A stretch of 64,000 nucleotides of DNA from Cellulomonas denverensis (GTDB taxonomy: Bacteria; Actinomycetota; Actinomycetes; Actinomycetales; Cellulomonadaceae), in contig NZ_JAAXOX010000003.1 in NCBI RefSeq assembly GCF_012396125.1, positions 372,001-436,000 on the forward strand. Direction: 5' to 3'. Position numbers and translations under genes: made by a program. Under the pieces are notes generated by a model that was given only the letters and a program-made list of their open reading frames with translations, did no database searches and was not told the origin of the DNA. This document shows, piece after piece, positions 9,696 to 17,961 of the stretch. Each line of letters starts with the position of its first letter. The first letter of the stretch is position 1.

Positions 9696-10589
9696 TCAGC
9701 CCTCGGCCGGGACCCGGACCATGCCCTCCTGGGCGATCGAGGCCACCAGCGTGCCGTCCTGGTCGAACACCCGGGTGGCGCCCAGCCCGCGCCCGCCCTG
9801 GGCGGAGGGGCTGCGCTGGTCGAACAGCAGCCAGTCGTCCACCCGCACGTCGCGGTGCCACCACATCGCGTGGTCCAGGCTGGACACCGACAGTCCGGGG
9901 GTGACCCAGGACAGCCCGGCCCGGCGCAGCACCGGCTCCAGCATGATCTGGTCGCAGGCGTGGGCGAGCAGCGCGCGGTGCAGCAGCTGGTCGTCGGGCA
10001 GCGGTGCGCGGGTGCGCATCCAGACCTGCTGGCCGCCGTGGGCGTCCGGGTCGCCGGGGCCGAGGTAGATCGACCCGCCGACGTGCCGGACGTCGAAGGC
10101 GCTCTCGTGGGTCCAGAACCGGGCGACCGGGTGGTCCATGTGGCCCATCCGGTCCATCGCCGACTCCACGTCCTCGGGTGCGGGCGCGTCGGGCATCGGC
10201 TCGGTGAGCTCCAGGCCGTCCTGGCGTTCCTGGAACGAGGCGATCATCGACAGGATCGCGGAGCCGTCCTGGGCGGCGTGGGTGCGCCGGGCGGAGAACG
10301 AGCGGCCGTCCCGCAGCCGCTCGACGGTCAGGTCGATTGGGGTGGCGACATCGCCGGGGCGCAGGAAGTAGCCGTGCAGCGAGTGCGGCAGCCGGCCCTC
10401 CGGCACGGTGCGGCCGGCGGCGATCAGCGCCTGGGCGATCACCTGGCCGCCGAACACCCGTCCGCCCGGCTTGGGCAGGTTCCGCGCGGTGAAGTCCAGG
10501 CCGGTGTCACCGGTGGGTGTCACGTCCAGCACGGACAGCAGGGCGGCCAGGGTGTCGGCGGGGTCGGGGGAGGTCGAAGCGTCGGTCAC
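9696..10589 (-). CDS. tesB: Acyl-CoA thioesterase II (TesB family)
   Basis: 297 residues with the double-hotdog architecture of TesB. The N-terminal hotdog includes GGRVFGGQVIAQAL near residue 42 and LHGYFLRPGD near 70. The C-terminal hotdog includes SSLDHAMWWHRD near 245, with the conserved Asp/His pair, and WLLFDQRSPSAQGGRGLG. TesB hydrolyses medium- and long-chain acyl-CoAs to free acid and CoA. The start is GTG 10589, 5 bp after the glbO stop, so the two genes form an operon. Reading further upstream would only translate glbO in the wrong frame. Confidence 0.9.
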   Translation of the reverse strand: MTDASTSPDPADTLAALLSVLDVTPTGDTGLDFTARNLPKPGGRVFGGQVIAQALIAAGRTVPEGRLPHSLHGYFLRPGDVATPIDLTVERLRDGRSFSARRTHAAQDGSAILSMIASFQERQDGLELTEPMPDAPAPEDVESAMDRMGHMDHPVARFWTHESAFDVRHVGGSIYLGPGDPDAHGGQQVWMRTRAPLPDDQLLHRALLAHACDQIMLEPVLRRAGLSWVTPGLSVSSLDHAMWWHRDVRVDDWLLFDQRSPSAQGGRGLGATRVFDQDGTLVASIAQEGMVRVPAEG

Positions 10590-10594
10590 ACGGA

Positions 10595-10993
10595 TCAGGA
10601 TGGCATGGAGCCGGTGTTGACCAGCGAATGCGCGGCGCGTTCGAGGTAGTCCCAGAGCGTCGCCTCGTACAGCGGGGGCAGGTCGAGGGCGTCCACCGCG
10701 GTGCGCATGTGCCGCAGCCAGCGGTCCCGGGCGTCGGCGTCCACCGGGAAGGGCGCGTGCCGCATCCGCAGCCGGGGATGCCCGCGCTGGGCGGAGTACG
10801 TGCCCGGCCCGCCCCAGTACTGCTCCAGGAACATGGTCAGCCGGACCTTGGCCGGGCCCAGGTCCTCCTCGGGGTACATCGGCGCCAGCACCGGGTCGGT
10901 GGCCACTCCCTGGTAGAAGACGTCCACCAGGCGCACGAAGGTGTCGTGGCCACCCACGGCCGTGTAGAACGAGGTCGGGTCGCCGGAGGTCAT
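10595..10993 (-). CDS. glbO: Group II truncated hemoglobin (trHbO)
   Basis: 132 residues, typical for a 2-on-2 globin of group II. Family marks are [19 protein letters not shown] at the N-terminus with the B-helix Tyr, the [21 protein letters not shown] block with the proximal His at its end, and [11 protein letters not shown] with the group II Trp (G8). These cytoplasmic globins bind O2 and have been linked to peroxide or NO chemistry and to terminal oxidase function in mycobacteria. The ATG at 10993 gives the normal length. tesB follows 5 bp downstream. Confidence 0.93.
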   Translation of the reverse strand: MTSGDPTSFYTAVGGHDTFVRLVDVFYQGVATDPVLAPMYPEEDLGPAKVRLTMFLEQYWGGPGTYSAQRGHPRLRMRHAPFPVDADARDRWLRHMRTAVDALDLPPLYEATLWDYLERAAHSLVNTGSMPS

Positions 10994-11043
10994 GGTGTCG
11001 AGTGTCGCACCCGCGCACCGGGGCGGTCCGCGACGCCCGGGAC

Positions 11044-11049
11044 TAGGCT
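11044..11049 (+). promoter_or_regulatory. Candidate -10 for the EIIB gene
   Basis: TAGGCT sits 63 bp upstream of the TTG start of the EIIB gene and matches the -10 hexamer that recurs in this window. A matching -35 is not obvious. Confidence 0.35.
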
Positions 11050-11112
11050 GGTGTCAGGGCCGGGTGCTCCCGGTCACCGAGCGGTTCACACGAGAGGGTT
11101 CGGGGGTCCGAG

Positions 11113-11343
11113 TTGAGCAAGGCAGAGCAGATCCTGGCGGCGCTGGGCGGCAACGGGAACGTCGTCGACCTGGAGCCGTGCATCACCCGGCTCCGGGTGG
11201 AGGTCACCGACCCGCAGCAGGTCGACGAGGCGGCGCTCAAGGAGACCGGCGCCTTCGGTGTCGTGCGCTCCGGCCGGATCGTGCAGGTGATCGTGGGCCC
11301 GGAGGCGGACAGCCTCGCCGCGGAGCTCGACGGCCTGCGCTGA
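11113..11343 (+). CDS. Stand-alone PTS EIIB domain, glucose/GlcNAc type
   Basis: 76 residues comprising one EIIB domain. The segment EPCITRLRVEV carries the Cys (residue 23) that accepts phosphate from EIIA and passes it to the sugar during transport. Actinobacteria often encode glucose-family EIIB as a separate protein that serves an unlinked EIIC, as in the Streptomyces GlcNAc system. No EIIA or EIIC gene lies nearby, so its partner must be elsewhere. The start is TTG 11113, chosen because it gives the complete domain N-terminus MSKAEQILAALGG; a G-rich stretch precedes it. The gene is convergent with mscS. Confidence 0.82.
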   Translation: MSKAEQILAALGGNGNVVDLEPCITRLRVEVTDPQQVDEAALKETGAFGVVRSGRIVQVIVGPEADSLAAELDGLR

Positions 11344-11367
11344 GCCACCGACCGCGACGTCCGGGCC

Positions 11368-12411
11368 TCAGGCCCGTGCCGGGGCCCCGGGATCCGCTGG
11401 ATCGCCGGGGCCTTCTGCGGTGTCGCGCTGCTGCGCCTCCTGGAACGCGGTGAGCGCCTCCCGCTGGCCGGCCAGCGGGATGCCGGCGTCGGCGAGTTCC
11501 CGGCGGACCGCCTCGCGCAGCGCCCGGGACACCTTCCACTGCTGGGCCGGGACGGTGCGCTGCACCAGCCGCATGGTCACCGCATCGGCGGACAGGTCCT
11601 CGGCCGAGGCGACGGTGGCGTTGCCCTCGACCACCTCGCGGAACGGCTCGCTGCCCGCCACCTCGGCGGCGGCCTTGCGCAGCAGCCCCTCGACCTGGTC
11701 CAGGTCGGCGAAGTAGTCGACCTTCACCTCCACCACGGCGTTGGACCAGCCCTGGGTCTTGTTGCCGACCCGCAGCACCGATCCGTTGGGCACGTACCAG
11801 AGCACCCCGTCGGCGTCGCGGATCTTGGTCACCCGCAGGCCCACCGACTCCACCGTGCCGGTCGCCGGGCCGACATCGACCACGTCGCCGACGCCGTACT
11901 GGTCCTCCAGCAGCATGAACAGCCCGGTCAGGAAGTCCTTGACCAGGCTCTGCGCACCGAAGCCGAGCGCCACGCCGACGATCCCGGCCGAGGCGATGAA
12001 CGGCGCCAGGTTCACCCCGACCTGGTCCAGCACCAGGAAGACCGTGATGGTGCCGATCACGATCGCCGCGGTCGAGCGCAGCACCGACCCGATGGTCCGG
12101 GCCCGCTGGGTGCGCCGGGCGGTGGCGGTGGGGTTGGCCCGCCGCAGCGCCCCGGCGACCTCGGTGCCCAGTGGCCGGACGATGCCGCGTTGCAGGAAGG
12201 AGCTGCCCTCGGCGATGTGCTCGGTGACCGACCGGATCAGCCGTTGCAGCACCAGCAGCACCACGAACCCGACCACCAGGATGATCGCGATCCGCAGGCC
12301 GGGGCCGGTCAGCCAGTCCCAGGTGTGGTTGACGGTCTGGGTGACGGCCTCTCCGGCGTCCATGGTGGACGAGGGGGTGGGCGTGGGGGAGTCGGTGGCG
12401 GTGCTCAACAC
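11368..12411 (-). CDS. Small-conductance mechanosensitive channel (MscS family)
   Basis: 347 residues. Three hydrophobic segments are visible (about 38-60, 110-130 and 135-160). The last is the pore helix region VGVALGFGAQSLVKDFLTGLF. The MscS beta domain follows with GVGDVVDVGPATGTVESVG and IRDADGVLWYVPNGSV. MscS channels open under membrane tension and release solutes after osmotic downshock. The gene begins 9 bp after the oligopeptidase stop, so they are probably cotranscribed. The start is unsettled: GTG 12411 and TTG 12408 lie very close to a GGAGGGG, and the ATG at residue 17 is a third option. The C-terminus is Pro/Asp/Gly-rich. Confidence 0.87.
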   Translation of the reverse strand: MLSTATDSPTPTPSSTMDAGEAVTQTVNHTWDWLTGPGLRIAIILVVGFVVLLVLQRLIRSVTEHIAEGSSFLQRGIVRPLGTEVAGALRRANPTATARRTQRARTIGSVLRSTAAIVIGTITVFLVLDQVGVNLAPFIASAGIVGVALGFGAQSLVKDFLTGLFMLLEDQYGVGDVVDVGPATGTVESVGLRVTKIRDADGVLWYVPNGSVLRVGNKTQGWSNAVVEVKVDYFADLDQVEGLLRKAAAEVAGSEPFREVVEGNATVASAEDLSADAVTMRLVQRTVPAQQWKVSRALREAVRRELADAGIPLAGQREALTAFQEAQQRDTAEGPGDPADPGAPARA

Positions 12412-12420
12412 CCCTCCACG

Positions 12421-14535
12421 CTAGGCCAGCCCGGTGTGCACCGCGACGAACTGCAGCTGCTCCACGGTCAGGGCGACCGTCCGGGACAGTGCCCGCCCAC
12501 CGTGGCCGACCCCCTGTTCGCGGCGCACCAGGATCGGCGCGGCCTGCGGGTCGCCGGCGGTCGCCGCCTGCAACCGGGCGGCCAGCTTGCGGGCATGCAG
12601 CGGATCGACGCGGGTGTCGCCGTCGAACACGGTGAACAGCGTCGCCGGGTACCGGGTGCCGTCGTGCACGTGGTGGTACGGGGAGTAGCCAAGCAGCCAG
12701 TCCAGCTGCTCCGGGTCGTCGGCGTCGCCGTACTCGTCGGTCCAGGTCACGCCGAGCCCGAACCGCTGGTAGCGGACCATGTCCAGCAGCGGGGCGGAGC
12801 AGATCACCGCCGCGAAGGTCTCCGGGTGCCGGGTCAGAGCGGCGCCGACCAGCAGCCCGCCGTTCGACCCGCCCCAGCACGCCAGCCGGTCCGGGGTGGT
12901 CCAGCCCTCGGCGATCAGGAGTTCGGCCACCGCCTGGAAGTCCTCGAAGACGTGCTGCTTGCGCTCCCGGCGCCCGTCCCGGTGCCAGGCCTCACCCTCC
13001 TCGCCGCCGCCGCGCAGGTTGGCGACCACGTAGACCCCACCCGCCTCGACCCAGGCCAGCGTGCTCGCCGAGTACGCCGGGTCCAGGCTGATCTGGAAGC
13101 CGCCGTAGCCGTAGAGCACGGTGGGGGCGGGCGCGGTCGGACGGCCGCCGGCGTCCAGGGCATCGGCCCGGGCGATCACGAAGGCGCGCACCCGGGTGCC
13201 GTCCTGGCTGGTGGCGATCAGCCGCTGCACCCGGACCGCGGGCAGGTCGGCGGCGGTGCCGGGCGGGGTGGCCCAGACCGACAGGTCACCGGTGCGGGTG
13301 TCGCAGCGGTGCACCGTGCTGACCGTGGTGTGGTCGGTGTAGCCGAACCAGGCCTCGTGACCGCCCTCCGGCCGGGTCGCCAGAGCGCTGATCGACCCCA
13401 GCCCGGGCAGCGCGATGGCGTGCCGCAGCGCGCCGGTGGCCGGGTCGTGGGCGGACAGCTCGCTGACCGCGTGCCGGCGCCGGGCGACCAGCAGGGTGTC
13501 GTCGGTCAGGGCGACGTCCTCCAGCACGGCCTCCGGGTCCTCCGGCAGCAGGGTGGTCCAGTCCGGCACCGACGGGCGCTCCGGGTCCGCCACCGCCAGC
13601 CGCCCCCGGTCGGCGTCCAGCGTGGTGTGCAGATACAGCCGCCCATCCCGGCCGACCCAGGCGCCGACCTCGGCGTCGTAGCCCACCGCGACCTCACGGA
13701 ACTCCGGCACGGTGCCCGGTGCGGTGGCGTGCAGGTCGGCGATCCACACATCGGTCCGCGGCGCGGTCCCGGCCGACGCGGACACCAGCAGCCAGCGGCC
13801 GTCCAGCGACACCGACACGCCGTAGTAGTTGGTCAGGTCCAGCCCGTCGCCGAACACCCGCAGATCGGTGTCCGGGTCGGTGCCCAGCACGTGCCGCCAC
13901 ACCCGGCGGTGGTACTGCCGCTCACCCTCCGGCACCAGCTCCGGGGCCAGCCGCCGCACGTAGTAGAACGCCTCGCCACCCGGCTCCCAGGCCACCGGCG
14001 AGTACCGGGCGCGGTCGATCGGCCCGTCCACCGGCTCCCCGGTCGCCACGTCCAGCACGTGCAGCACGCTCTCCTCGGTGCCGCCGTGGGAGACCTGGTA
14101 GGCCAGCAGGTCGCCCTCCTTGCTGGGCTGCCAGGCGTCCAGGGTGGTGGTGCCCGCCGGGTCCAGCGCCATCGGGTCGACCAGCACCCGGCCCTCGGTG
14201 TCCTCCGCGGAGTCGGCGACCACGATCACCGCGTGCTCCTGGTCCCCGGCCCGGCGCCCGAAGAACCGGCGCTCGCCGCGCCAGGCGGGGGTGCCGACGA
14301 ATCCGGCGGCCATCAGCCCGGACAGCCGCGCGGTCAGCGGCCCGGTGGACAGCGGCCCGTCGCCCAGGGCGGCGGTCAGGCGCTCGCGGTGCTCGGCGTA
14401 CAGCGCGTCCTGCGCGGCGGACCAGGCCTCGGTCTCCGGGTCGGCCGGGTCCTCCAGCCAGCGGTAGGGATCGGGCACCTGCCGGCCGTGCAGATCGTCG
14501 ATCAGGTCCAGGCGGCGGGCGGGTGGGTAGGTCAT
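12421..14535 (-). CDS. Prolyl oligopeptidase family serine peptidase (S9A)
   Basis: 704 residues, the standard S9A length. The N-terminal opening DPYRWLEDPADPETEAW is diagnostic. Residues ~75-420 are the beta-propeller that filters substrates, and the C-terminal ~270 residues are the alpha/beta-hydrolase domain. The nucleophile elbow is WGGSNGG (Ser near 555) and the catalytic His is in GVGHGG near 685. The enzyme cleaves after proline in short peptides, in the cytoplasm since no signal peptide is present. ATG 14535 lies 7 nt after a TAAGGT hexamer, so the transcript may be leaderless. mscS follows 9 bp downstream; malQ is divergent. Confidence 0.92.
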   Translation of the reverse strand: MTYPPARRLDLIDDLHGRQVPDPYRWLEDPADPETEAWSAAQDALYAEHRERLTAALGDGPLSTGPLTARLSGLMAAGFVGTPAWRGERRFFGRRAGDQEHAVIVVADSAEDTEGRVLVDPMALDPAGTTTLDAWQPSKEGDLLAYQVSHGGTEESVLHVLDVATGEPVDGPIDRARYSPVAWEPGGEAFYYVRRLAPELVPEGERQYHRRVWRHVLGTDPDTDLRVFGDGLDLTNYYGVSVSLDGRWLLVSASAGTAPRTDVWIADLHATAPGTVPEFREVAVGYDAEVGAWVGRDGRLYLHTTLDADRGRLAVADPERPSVPDWTTLLPEDPEAVLEDVALTDDTLLVARRRHAVSELSAHDPATGALRHAIALPGLGSISALATRPEGGHEAWFGYTDHTTVSTVHRCDTRTGDLSVWATPPGTAADLPAVRVQRLIATSQDGTRVRAFVIARADALDAGGRPTAPAPTVLYGYGGFQISLDPAYSASTLAWVEAGGVYVVANLRGGGEEGEAWHRDGRRERKQHVFEDFQAVAELLIAEGWTTPDRLACWGGSNGGLLVGAALTRHPETFAAVICSAPLLDMVRYQRFGLGVTWTDEYGDADDPEQLDWLLGYSPYHHVHDGTRYPATLFTVFDGDTRVDPLHARKLAARLQAATAGDPQAAPILVRREQGVGHGGRALSRTVALTVEQLQFVAVHTGLA

Positions 14536-14542
14536 GCCCGTC

Positions 14543-14552
14543 ACCTTAGGCA
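14543..14552. promoter_or_regulatory. Overlapping divergent -10 elements for oligopeptidase and malQ
   Basis: On the minus strand TAAGGT (14548-14543) stands 7 nt before the oligopeptidase ATG, consistent with a leaderless transcript. On the plus strand TAGGCA (14547-14552) stands 24 nt before the malQ GTG. The whole divergent gap is only 41 bp, so the two promoters would compete for the same DNA. Confidence 0.4.
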
Positions 14553-14576
14553 CTGACCGCATGGCAGGATTGTGAC

Positions 14577-16691
14577 GTGGAGCACGCAGCTGAGCTGTCA
14601 TCCCTGCACGCATTGGCGCGGGCGCATGGCGTGGATACCGAGTTCGACACCTTCGGCGGTGGCCGCGCCGAGGCGTCACCGGACACCCTGGTCGCGGTGC
14701 TGGCCGCCCTCGGGGTGGACGCGCGGACCCCGGAACGGATCGAGGTGGCGCTCCGCGAGGTGGCGGACGACCCCTGGCGCCGGGTGCTGCCGCCGGTGGT
14801 GGTGCACCGCCAGGGCCGCAGTGGCGAGCTGCTGGTGCATGTCGCGCACGGCGACCCGGTGTCGGTCCGGATCGAGCTGGAGTCCGGCGGGGTGATCGAG
14901 CTGCCGCAGGCCGACGCCTGGGTGCCGCCCCGCATGGTGGACGGCCGGGAGGTGGGCCGGGCGACCTTCCTGCTGCCGGAGGGCCTGCCGCTGGGCTGGC
15001 ACCGGCTGCGCGCGGACGGGCCGAGCGCCGGGACCCACACCCCGCTGGCCGTGGTGCCGGATCGGCTGGAGCTGCCCGCCGCGATCGCCGACCACCCGCG
15101 CTGGGGCCTGATGGTCCAGCTGTACTCGGTGCGGTCGCAGGAGTCCTGGGGCCTGGGCGACCTACGCGACCTGGCGGACCTGGCCTGGCTGACCGGGACC
15201 GAGGGCGCGGACTTCCTGCTGATCAACCCGCTGCACGCCGCCGAGCCGGTGCCGCCACTGACCCCCTCGCCCTACCTGCCGACCAGCCGCCGGTTCATCA
15301 ACTCGCTGTACCTGCGGGTGGAGGACGTGCACGAGGCCGGGTACCTGTCCGCGGCCGACCGGGCGCTGGTCGAGTGGGCGGCCGAACCCGCGCTGGCACT
15401 GGACGGCGACGACGGCCCGATCGACCGGGACGCGGTCTGGGCGGCCAAGCGGCAGGCGCTGGAGGTGCTGTTCGCGGTGCCGCGCACCCCGGCCCGGGCG
15501 CTGGCCTTCGCCGAGTTCCGCCGCCGGGAGGGCCAGGGTCTGGAGGACTTCGCGCTGTGGTGCGCGCTGGTCGAGCGGGAGGGTCCCGGGCCGTGGCCGG
15601 AGGACCTGCGCGACCCGCAGGCGCCCGGTGCCCGCCGGGCGCGGACCGAGCTGGCCGACCGGATCGCGTTCCACAGCTGGCTGCAGTGGCTGTGCGACCA
15701 GCAGCTCGGCGACGCCCAGCGCGCCGCCCGGGAAGCCGGGATGGCGGTCGGCGTGATGCACGACCTGGCCGTCGGTGTGCACCCGGACGGCGCCGACGCC
15801 TGGGCGCTGGGCGGGGTGCTGGCCGGGGCCGCCTCGGTGGGCGCGCCGCCGGACATGTACAACCAGCAGGGCCAGGACTGGTCGCAGCCGCCGTGGCACC
15901 CGGCCGAACTGGCCCGCGCGGCGTACCGGCCGTACCGCGAGCTGCTGCGCACCGTGTTCCGGCACGCCGGGGCGGTCCGGATCGACCACATCATGGGGCT
16001 GTTCCGGCTGTGGTGGATCCCGCGCGGTCAGGCACCCGGCACCGGCACCTACGTGCGCTACGACCCGGAGGCGATGCTCGGCATCCTGCTGCTGGAGGCG
16101 CACCGGGCCGGGGCGGTGGTGATCGGCGAGGACCTGGGTGTGGTCGAGCCCGGGGTGCGCGAGCTGCTCGCCGACCGCGGGGTGCTCGGCACCTCGGTGC
16201 TCTGGTTCGAGCAAGACGGGGACGGCCGGCCGCTGCCACCGCAGGACTACCGGCGGCTCGCGCTGAGCACCGTCACCACCCACGACCTGCCGCCGACCGC
16301 CGGGTACCTGGCCGAGGAGCACGTCGCACTGCGCGACCGGCTGGGCCTGCTGACCGAGCCGGTGCCGGTGGTGCGCGCCCGGGCCCGGGCGGAACGGGAA
16401 CGGATGCTGGCGGCGCTGCGCGAGCAGGGGCTGGTCGGCCCGGACCCGACCGAGCGCGAGGTGGTCGAGGCGCTGCACCGCTACGTGTTGCGCACCCCGT
16501 CGGTGCTGGTCGGGGTGTCCCTGGCCGACGCGGTGGGGGAGCGGCGGGCGCAGAACCAGCCGGGCACCGACACCGAGTACCCGAACTGGAAGGTGCCGCT
16601 GGCGGACGGTGCGGGCCGCCTGGTGCCGCTGGAGCAGCTGGCCGGGCACCCGCGGTTCCGGTCGTTGGTGGCGGCGCTGCGGGCGGGCTGA
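14577..16691 (+). CDS. malQ: 4-alpha-glucanotransferase (amylomaltase, GH77)
   Basis: 704 residues, typical of actinobacterial MalQ with its extra N-terminal domain (about residues 1-165). The GH77 barrel begins at GLMVQLYSVRSQESWGLGD. Conserved elements are NPLHAAEPVPPLTPSPYLPT near 225, RIDHIMGLFRLWWIPRG near 470 with the nucleophile Asp, GEDLGVVEP near 517 with the acid/base Glu, and TTHDLPPTAGYL near 565. It transfers maltodextrin segments between glucans in glycogen and maltose metabolism. The start is GTG 14577, with only a weak purine stretch upstream. The gene is convergent with the carboxypeptidase gene 7 bp away. Confidence 0.95.
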   Translation: MEHAAELSSLHALARAHGVDTEFDTFGGGRAEASPDTLVAVLAALGVDARTPERIEVALREVADDPWRRVLPPVVVHRQGRSGELLVHVAHGDPVSVRIELESGGVIELPQADAWVPPRMVDGREVGRATFLLPEGLPLGWHRLRADGPSAGTHTPLAVVPDRLELPAAIADHPRWGLMVQLYSVRSQESWGLGDLRDLADLAWLTGTEGADFLLINPLHAAEPVPPLTPSPYLPTSRRFINSLYLRVEDVHEAGYLSAADRALVEWAAEPALALDGDDGPIDRDAVWAAKRQALEVLFAVPRTPARALAFAEFRRREGQGLEDFALWCALVEREGPGPWPEDLRDPQAPGARRARTELADRIAFHSWLQWLCDQQLGDAQRAAREAGMAVGVMHDLAVGVHPDGADAWALGGVLAGAASVGAPPDMYNQQGQDWSQPPWHPAELARAAYRPYRELLRTVFRHAGAVRIDHIMGLFRLWWIPRGQAPGTGTYVRYDPEAMLGILLLEAHRAGAVVIGEDLGVVEPGVRELLADRGVLGTSVLWFEQDGDGRPLPPQDYRRLALSTVTTHDLPPTAGYLAEEHVALRDRLGLLTEPVPVVRARARAERERMLAALREQGLVGPDPTEREVVEALHRYVLRTPSVLVGVSLADAVGERRAQNQPGTDTEYPNWKVPLADGAGRLVPLEQLAGHPRFRSLVAALRAG

Positions 16692-16698
16692 GCGGGGT

Positions 16699-17262
16699 TC
16701 AGCCCCAGCCGTGCGAGGCGTCCGGCCACATCGCCGGGCAGGGGTCGCCGACCTCGCCGGTCAGTTCGAAGTGCCAGGGCTCGTTCTCGTAGGTGCGGCA
16801 CAGCCCGTACTGGACCTGCCGCTCGCCCAGCCAGGCCGCCCCGGCGGTGCTGCCGACGTCGATGGCCAGGCCCTTGACGTGCGCGGACTGCTCCGGCGGG
16901 AGCACCCAGCGGTGCGCCTCGACCGGGTCGCCGTAGGTGGCCAGCGCCTCGTCGATCAGCTCCTGCTGGTCCTCGGCGCTGCGCCAGCCCGAGTTCAGCA
17001 TCAGCAGCACCCCCTCGGCCTCCGCATCGTCCCGGGCCTGCTGGTAGCGGCGCATCAGCTCCGGGTCGACGGCGGTCGGCTCTGGTTCCGGTTCGGGTTC
17101 GCGCACCACCTCCGCCGTGGCGGCGGCCTGCTCCGCCCGGGTCGGCTCGCTCGGCCGCGCGTGCTGCATGCCCCACCAGGCGCCCGCGCCGGCCAGGGCC
17201 GCGGCGAGCAGCAGGATGAGGACGGTGGTCAGGCGGCGTCCGCGGCGCGGGTACTGGTCCAT
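16699..17262 (-). CDS. Membrane-anchored D-Ala-D-Ala carboxypeptidase (VanY family)
   Basis: 187 residues. One N-terminal membrane segment (about 12-30) follows RRGRR, then an acidic linker containing EPEPEPEP, then a VanY-type zinc peptidase domain. Metal-binding and catalytic motifs are SAHVKGLAIDVG near 130 (the SxHxxGxAxD signature) and EPWHFE near 165 with the last His ligand. Such enzymes trim the terminal D-Ala from peptidoglycan stem peptides outside the cell. ATG 17262 is preceded by GGAGGG at good spacing; longer upstream readings lack a signal or conservation. There is no two-component system nearby, so a housekeeping wall role is more likely than vancomycin resistance. Confidence 0.88.
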   Translation of the reverse strand: MDQYPRRGRRLTTVLILLLAAALAGAGAWWGMQHARPSEPTRAEQAAATAEVVREPEPEPEPTAVDPELMRRYQQARDDAEAEGVLLMLNSGWRSAEDQQELIDEALATYGDPVEAHRWVLPPEQSAHVKGLAIDVGSTAGAAWLGERQVQYGLCRTYENEPWHFELTGEVGDPCPAMWPDASHGWG

Positions 17263-17363
17263 ACCCCCACCCTCCGTGCCGGGGTGGGCCGGGGTCGTCC
17301 GCGCGGGGGACCATCCCCGGGTCAGCCCGGGGTCGTACACCGGCGTCCCTCTACGATCCAGGG

Positions 17364-17924
17364 ATGACCCCGAGCAGCTGGCCACCGCGCAGGATCCGGG
17401 TGGTCGGCACCTCCGGGTCGGGGAAGACCACCTACGCCCGCGAACTCGCCCGCACCCTCGACCTGCCGTTCCGGGAACTCGACGAGGTGTTCTGGGCCCC
17501 GGACTGGACCCACCGCGACCTGGACGAGGCGCGGGCCGACCTGCGGGAGTGGTCCGCCGCCGGCCGATGGGTGGTGGACGGCAACTGGCAGACCGCCCGC
17601 GGGCCGTTGCTGGAGGACGCCGACGTCCTGGTCTGGCTGGACTACCCCCGGCCGGTGGTGATGGGCCGGGTGATCCGCCGCACGCTGCGCCGCCTGGTCA
17701 CCCGCCAGGAGCTGTGGCACGGCAACCGGGAGGACTGGCGCCGGCTGCTGCGCACCGACCCGGACCAGAACATCGTGCTGTGGACCTGGCGCACCCATGC
17801 CGACAACCGCGCGCACTACCTCGACCGCGCCGCCACCGGCGAGGTCCCGGTGGTCCGGCTGCGCAGCCCGCGGGCCGCCCGCGCCTGGCTGCGCGGCCTG
17901 CCCGGACACGCCGGAGGCCGGTGA
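17364..17924 (+). CDS. P-loop small-molecule kinase-like protein (adenylate kinase fold)
   Basis: 186 residues. Walker A GTSGSGKTTYARELA lies at residues 15-29, followed by an ELDEVFW segment, WVVDGNW near 70 and VLVWLDYP (Walker B-like) near 89. This pattern is that of the adenylate kinase-like family often annotated as DNA topology modulation protein FlaR or shikimate kinase-like; the substrate is unknown. Arg-rich stretches after residue 100 probably form the lid. The ATG at 17364 has no strong ribosome-binding site. The stop codon lies inside the terminator hairpin shared with pepN. Confidence 0.75.
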   Translation: MTPSSWPPRRIRVVGTSGSGKTTYARELARTLDLPFRELDEVFWAPDWTHRDLDEARADLREWSAAGRWVVDGNWQTARGPLLEDADVLVWLDYPRPVVMGRVIRRTLRRLVTRQELWHGNREDWRRLLRTDPDQNIVLWTWRTHADNRAHYLDRAATGEVPVVRLRSPRAARAWLRGLPGHAGGR

Positions 17925-17946
17925 CCCGTCCGGTCACCGGCCTCCG
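17912..17946. terminator. Bidirectional hairpin between convergent genes
   Basis: A perfect 15-bp stem (CGGAGGCCGGTGACC with its complement) with a 5-nt loop overlaps the stop codon of the P-loop gene (TGA 17922-17924). It ends 15 bp before the pepN stop and can serve both directions. Confidence 0.8.
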
Positions 17947-17961
17947 ACACGCTGTCCGGAC

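Noticed and set aside
16699..17262. Vancomycin-resistance gene cluster
   Set aside because: Only a VanY-like domain is present. No vanHAX or VanRS-type genes accompany it.
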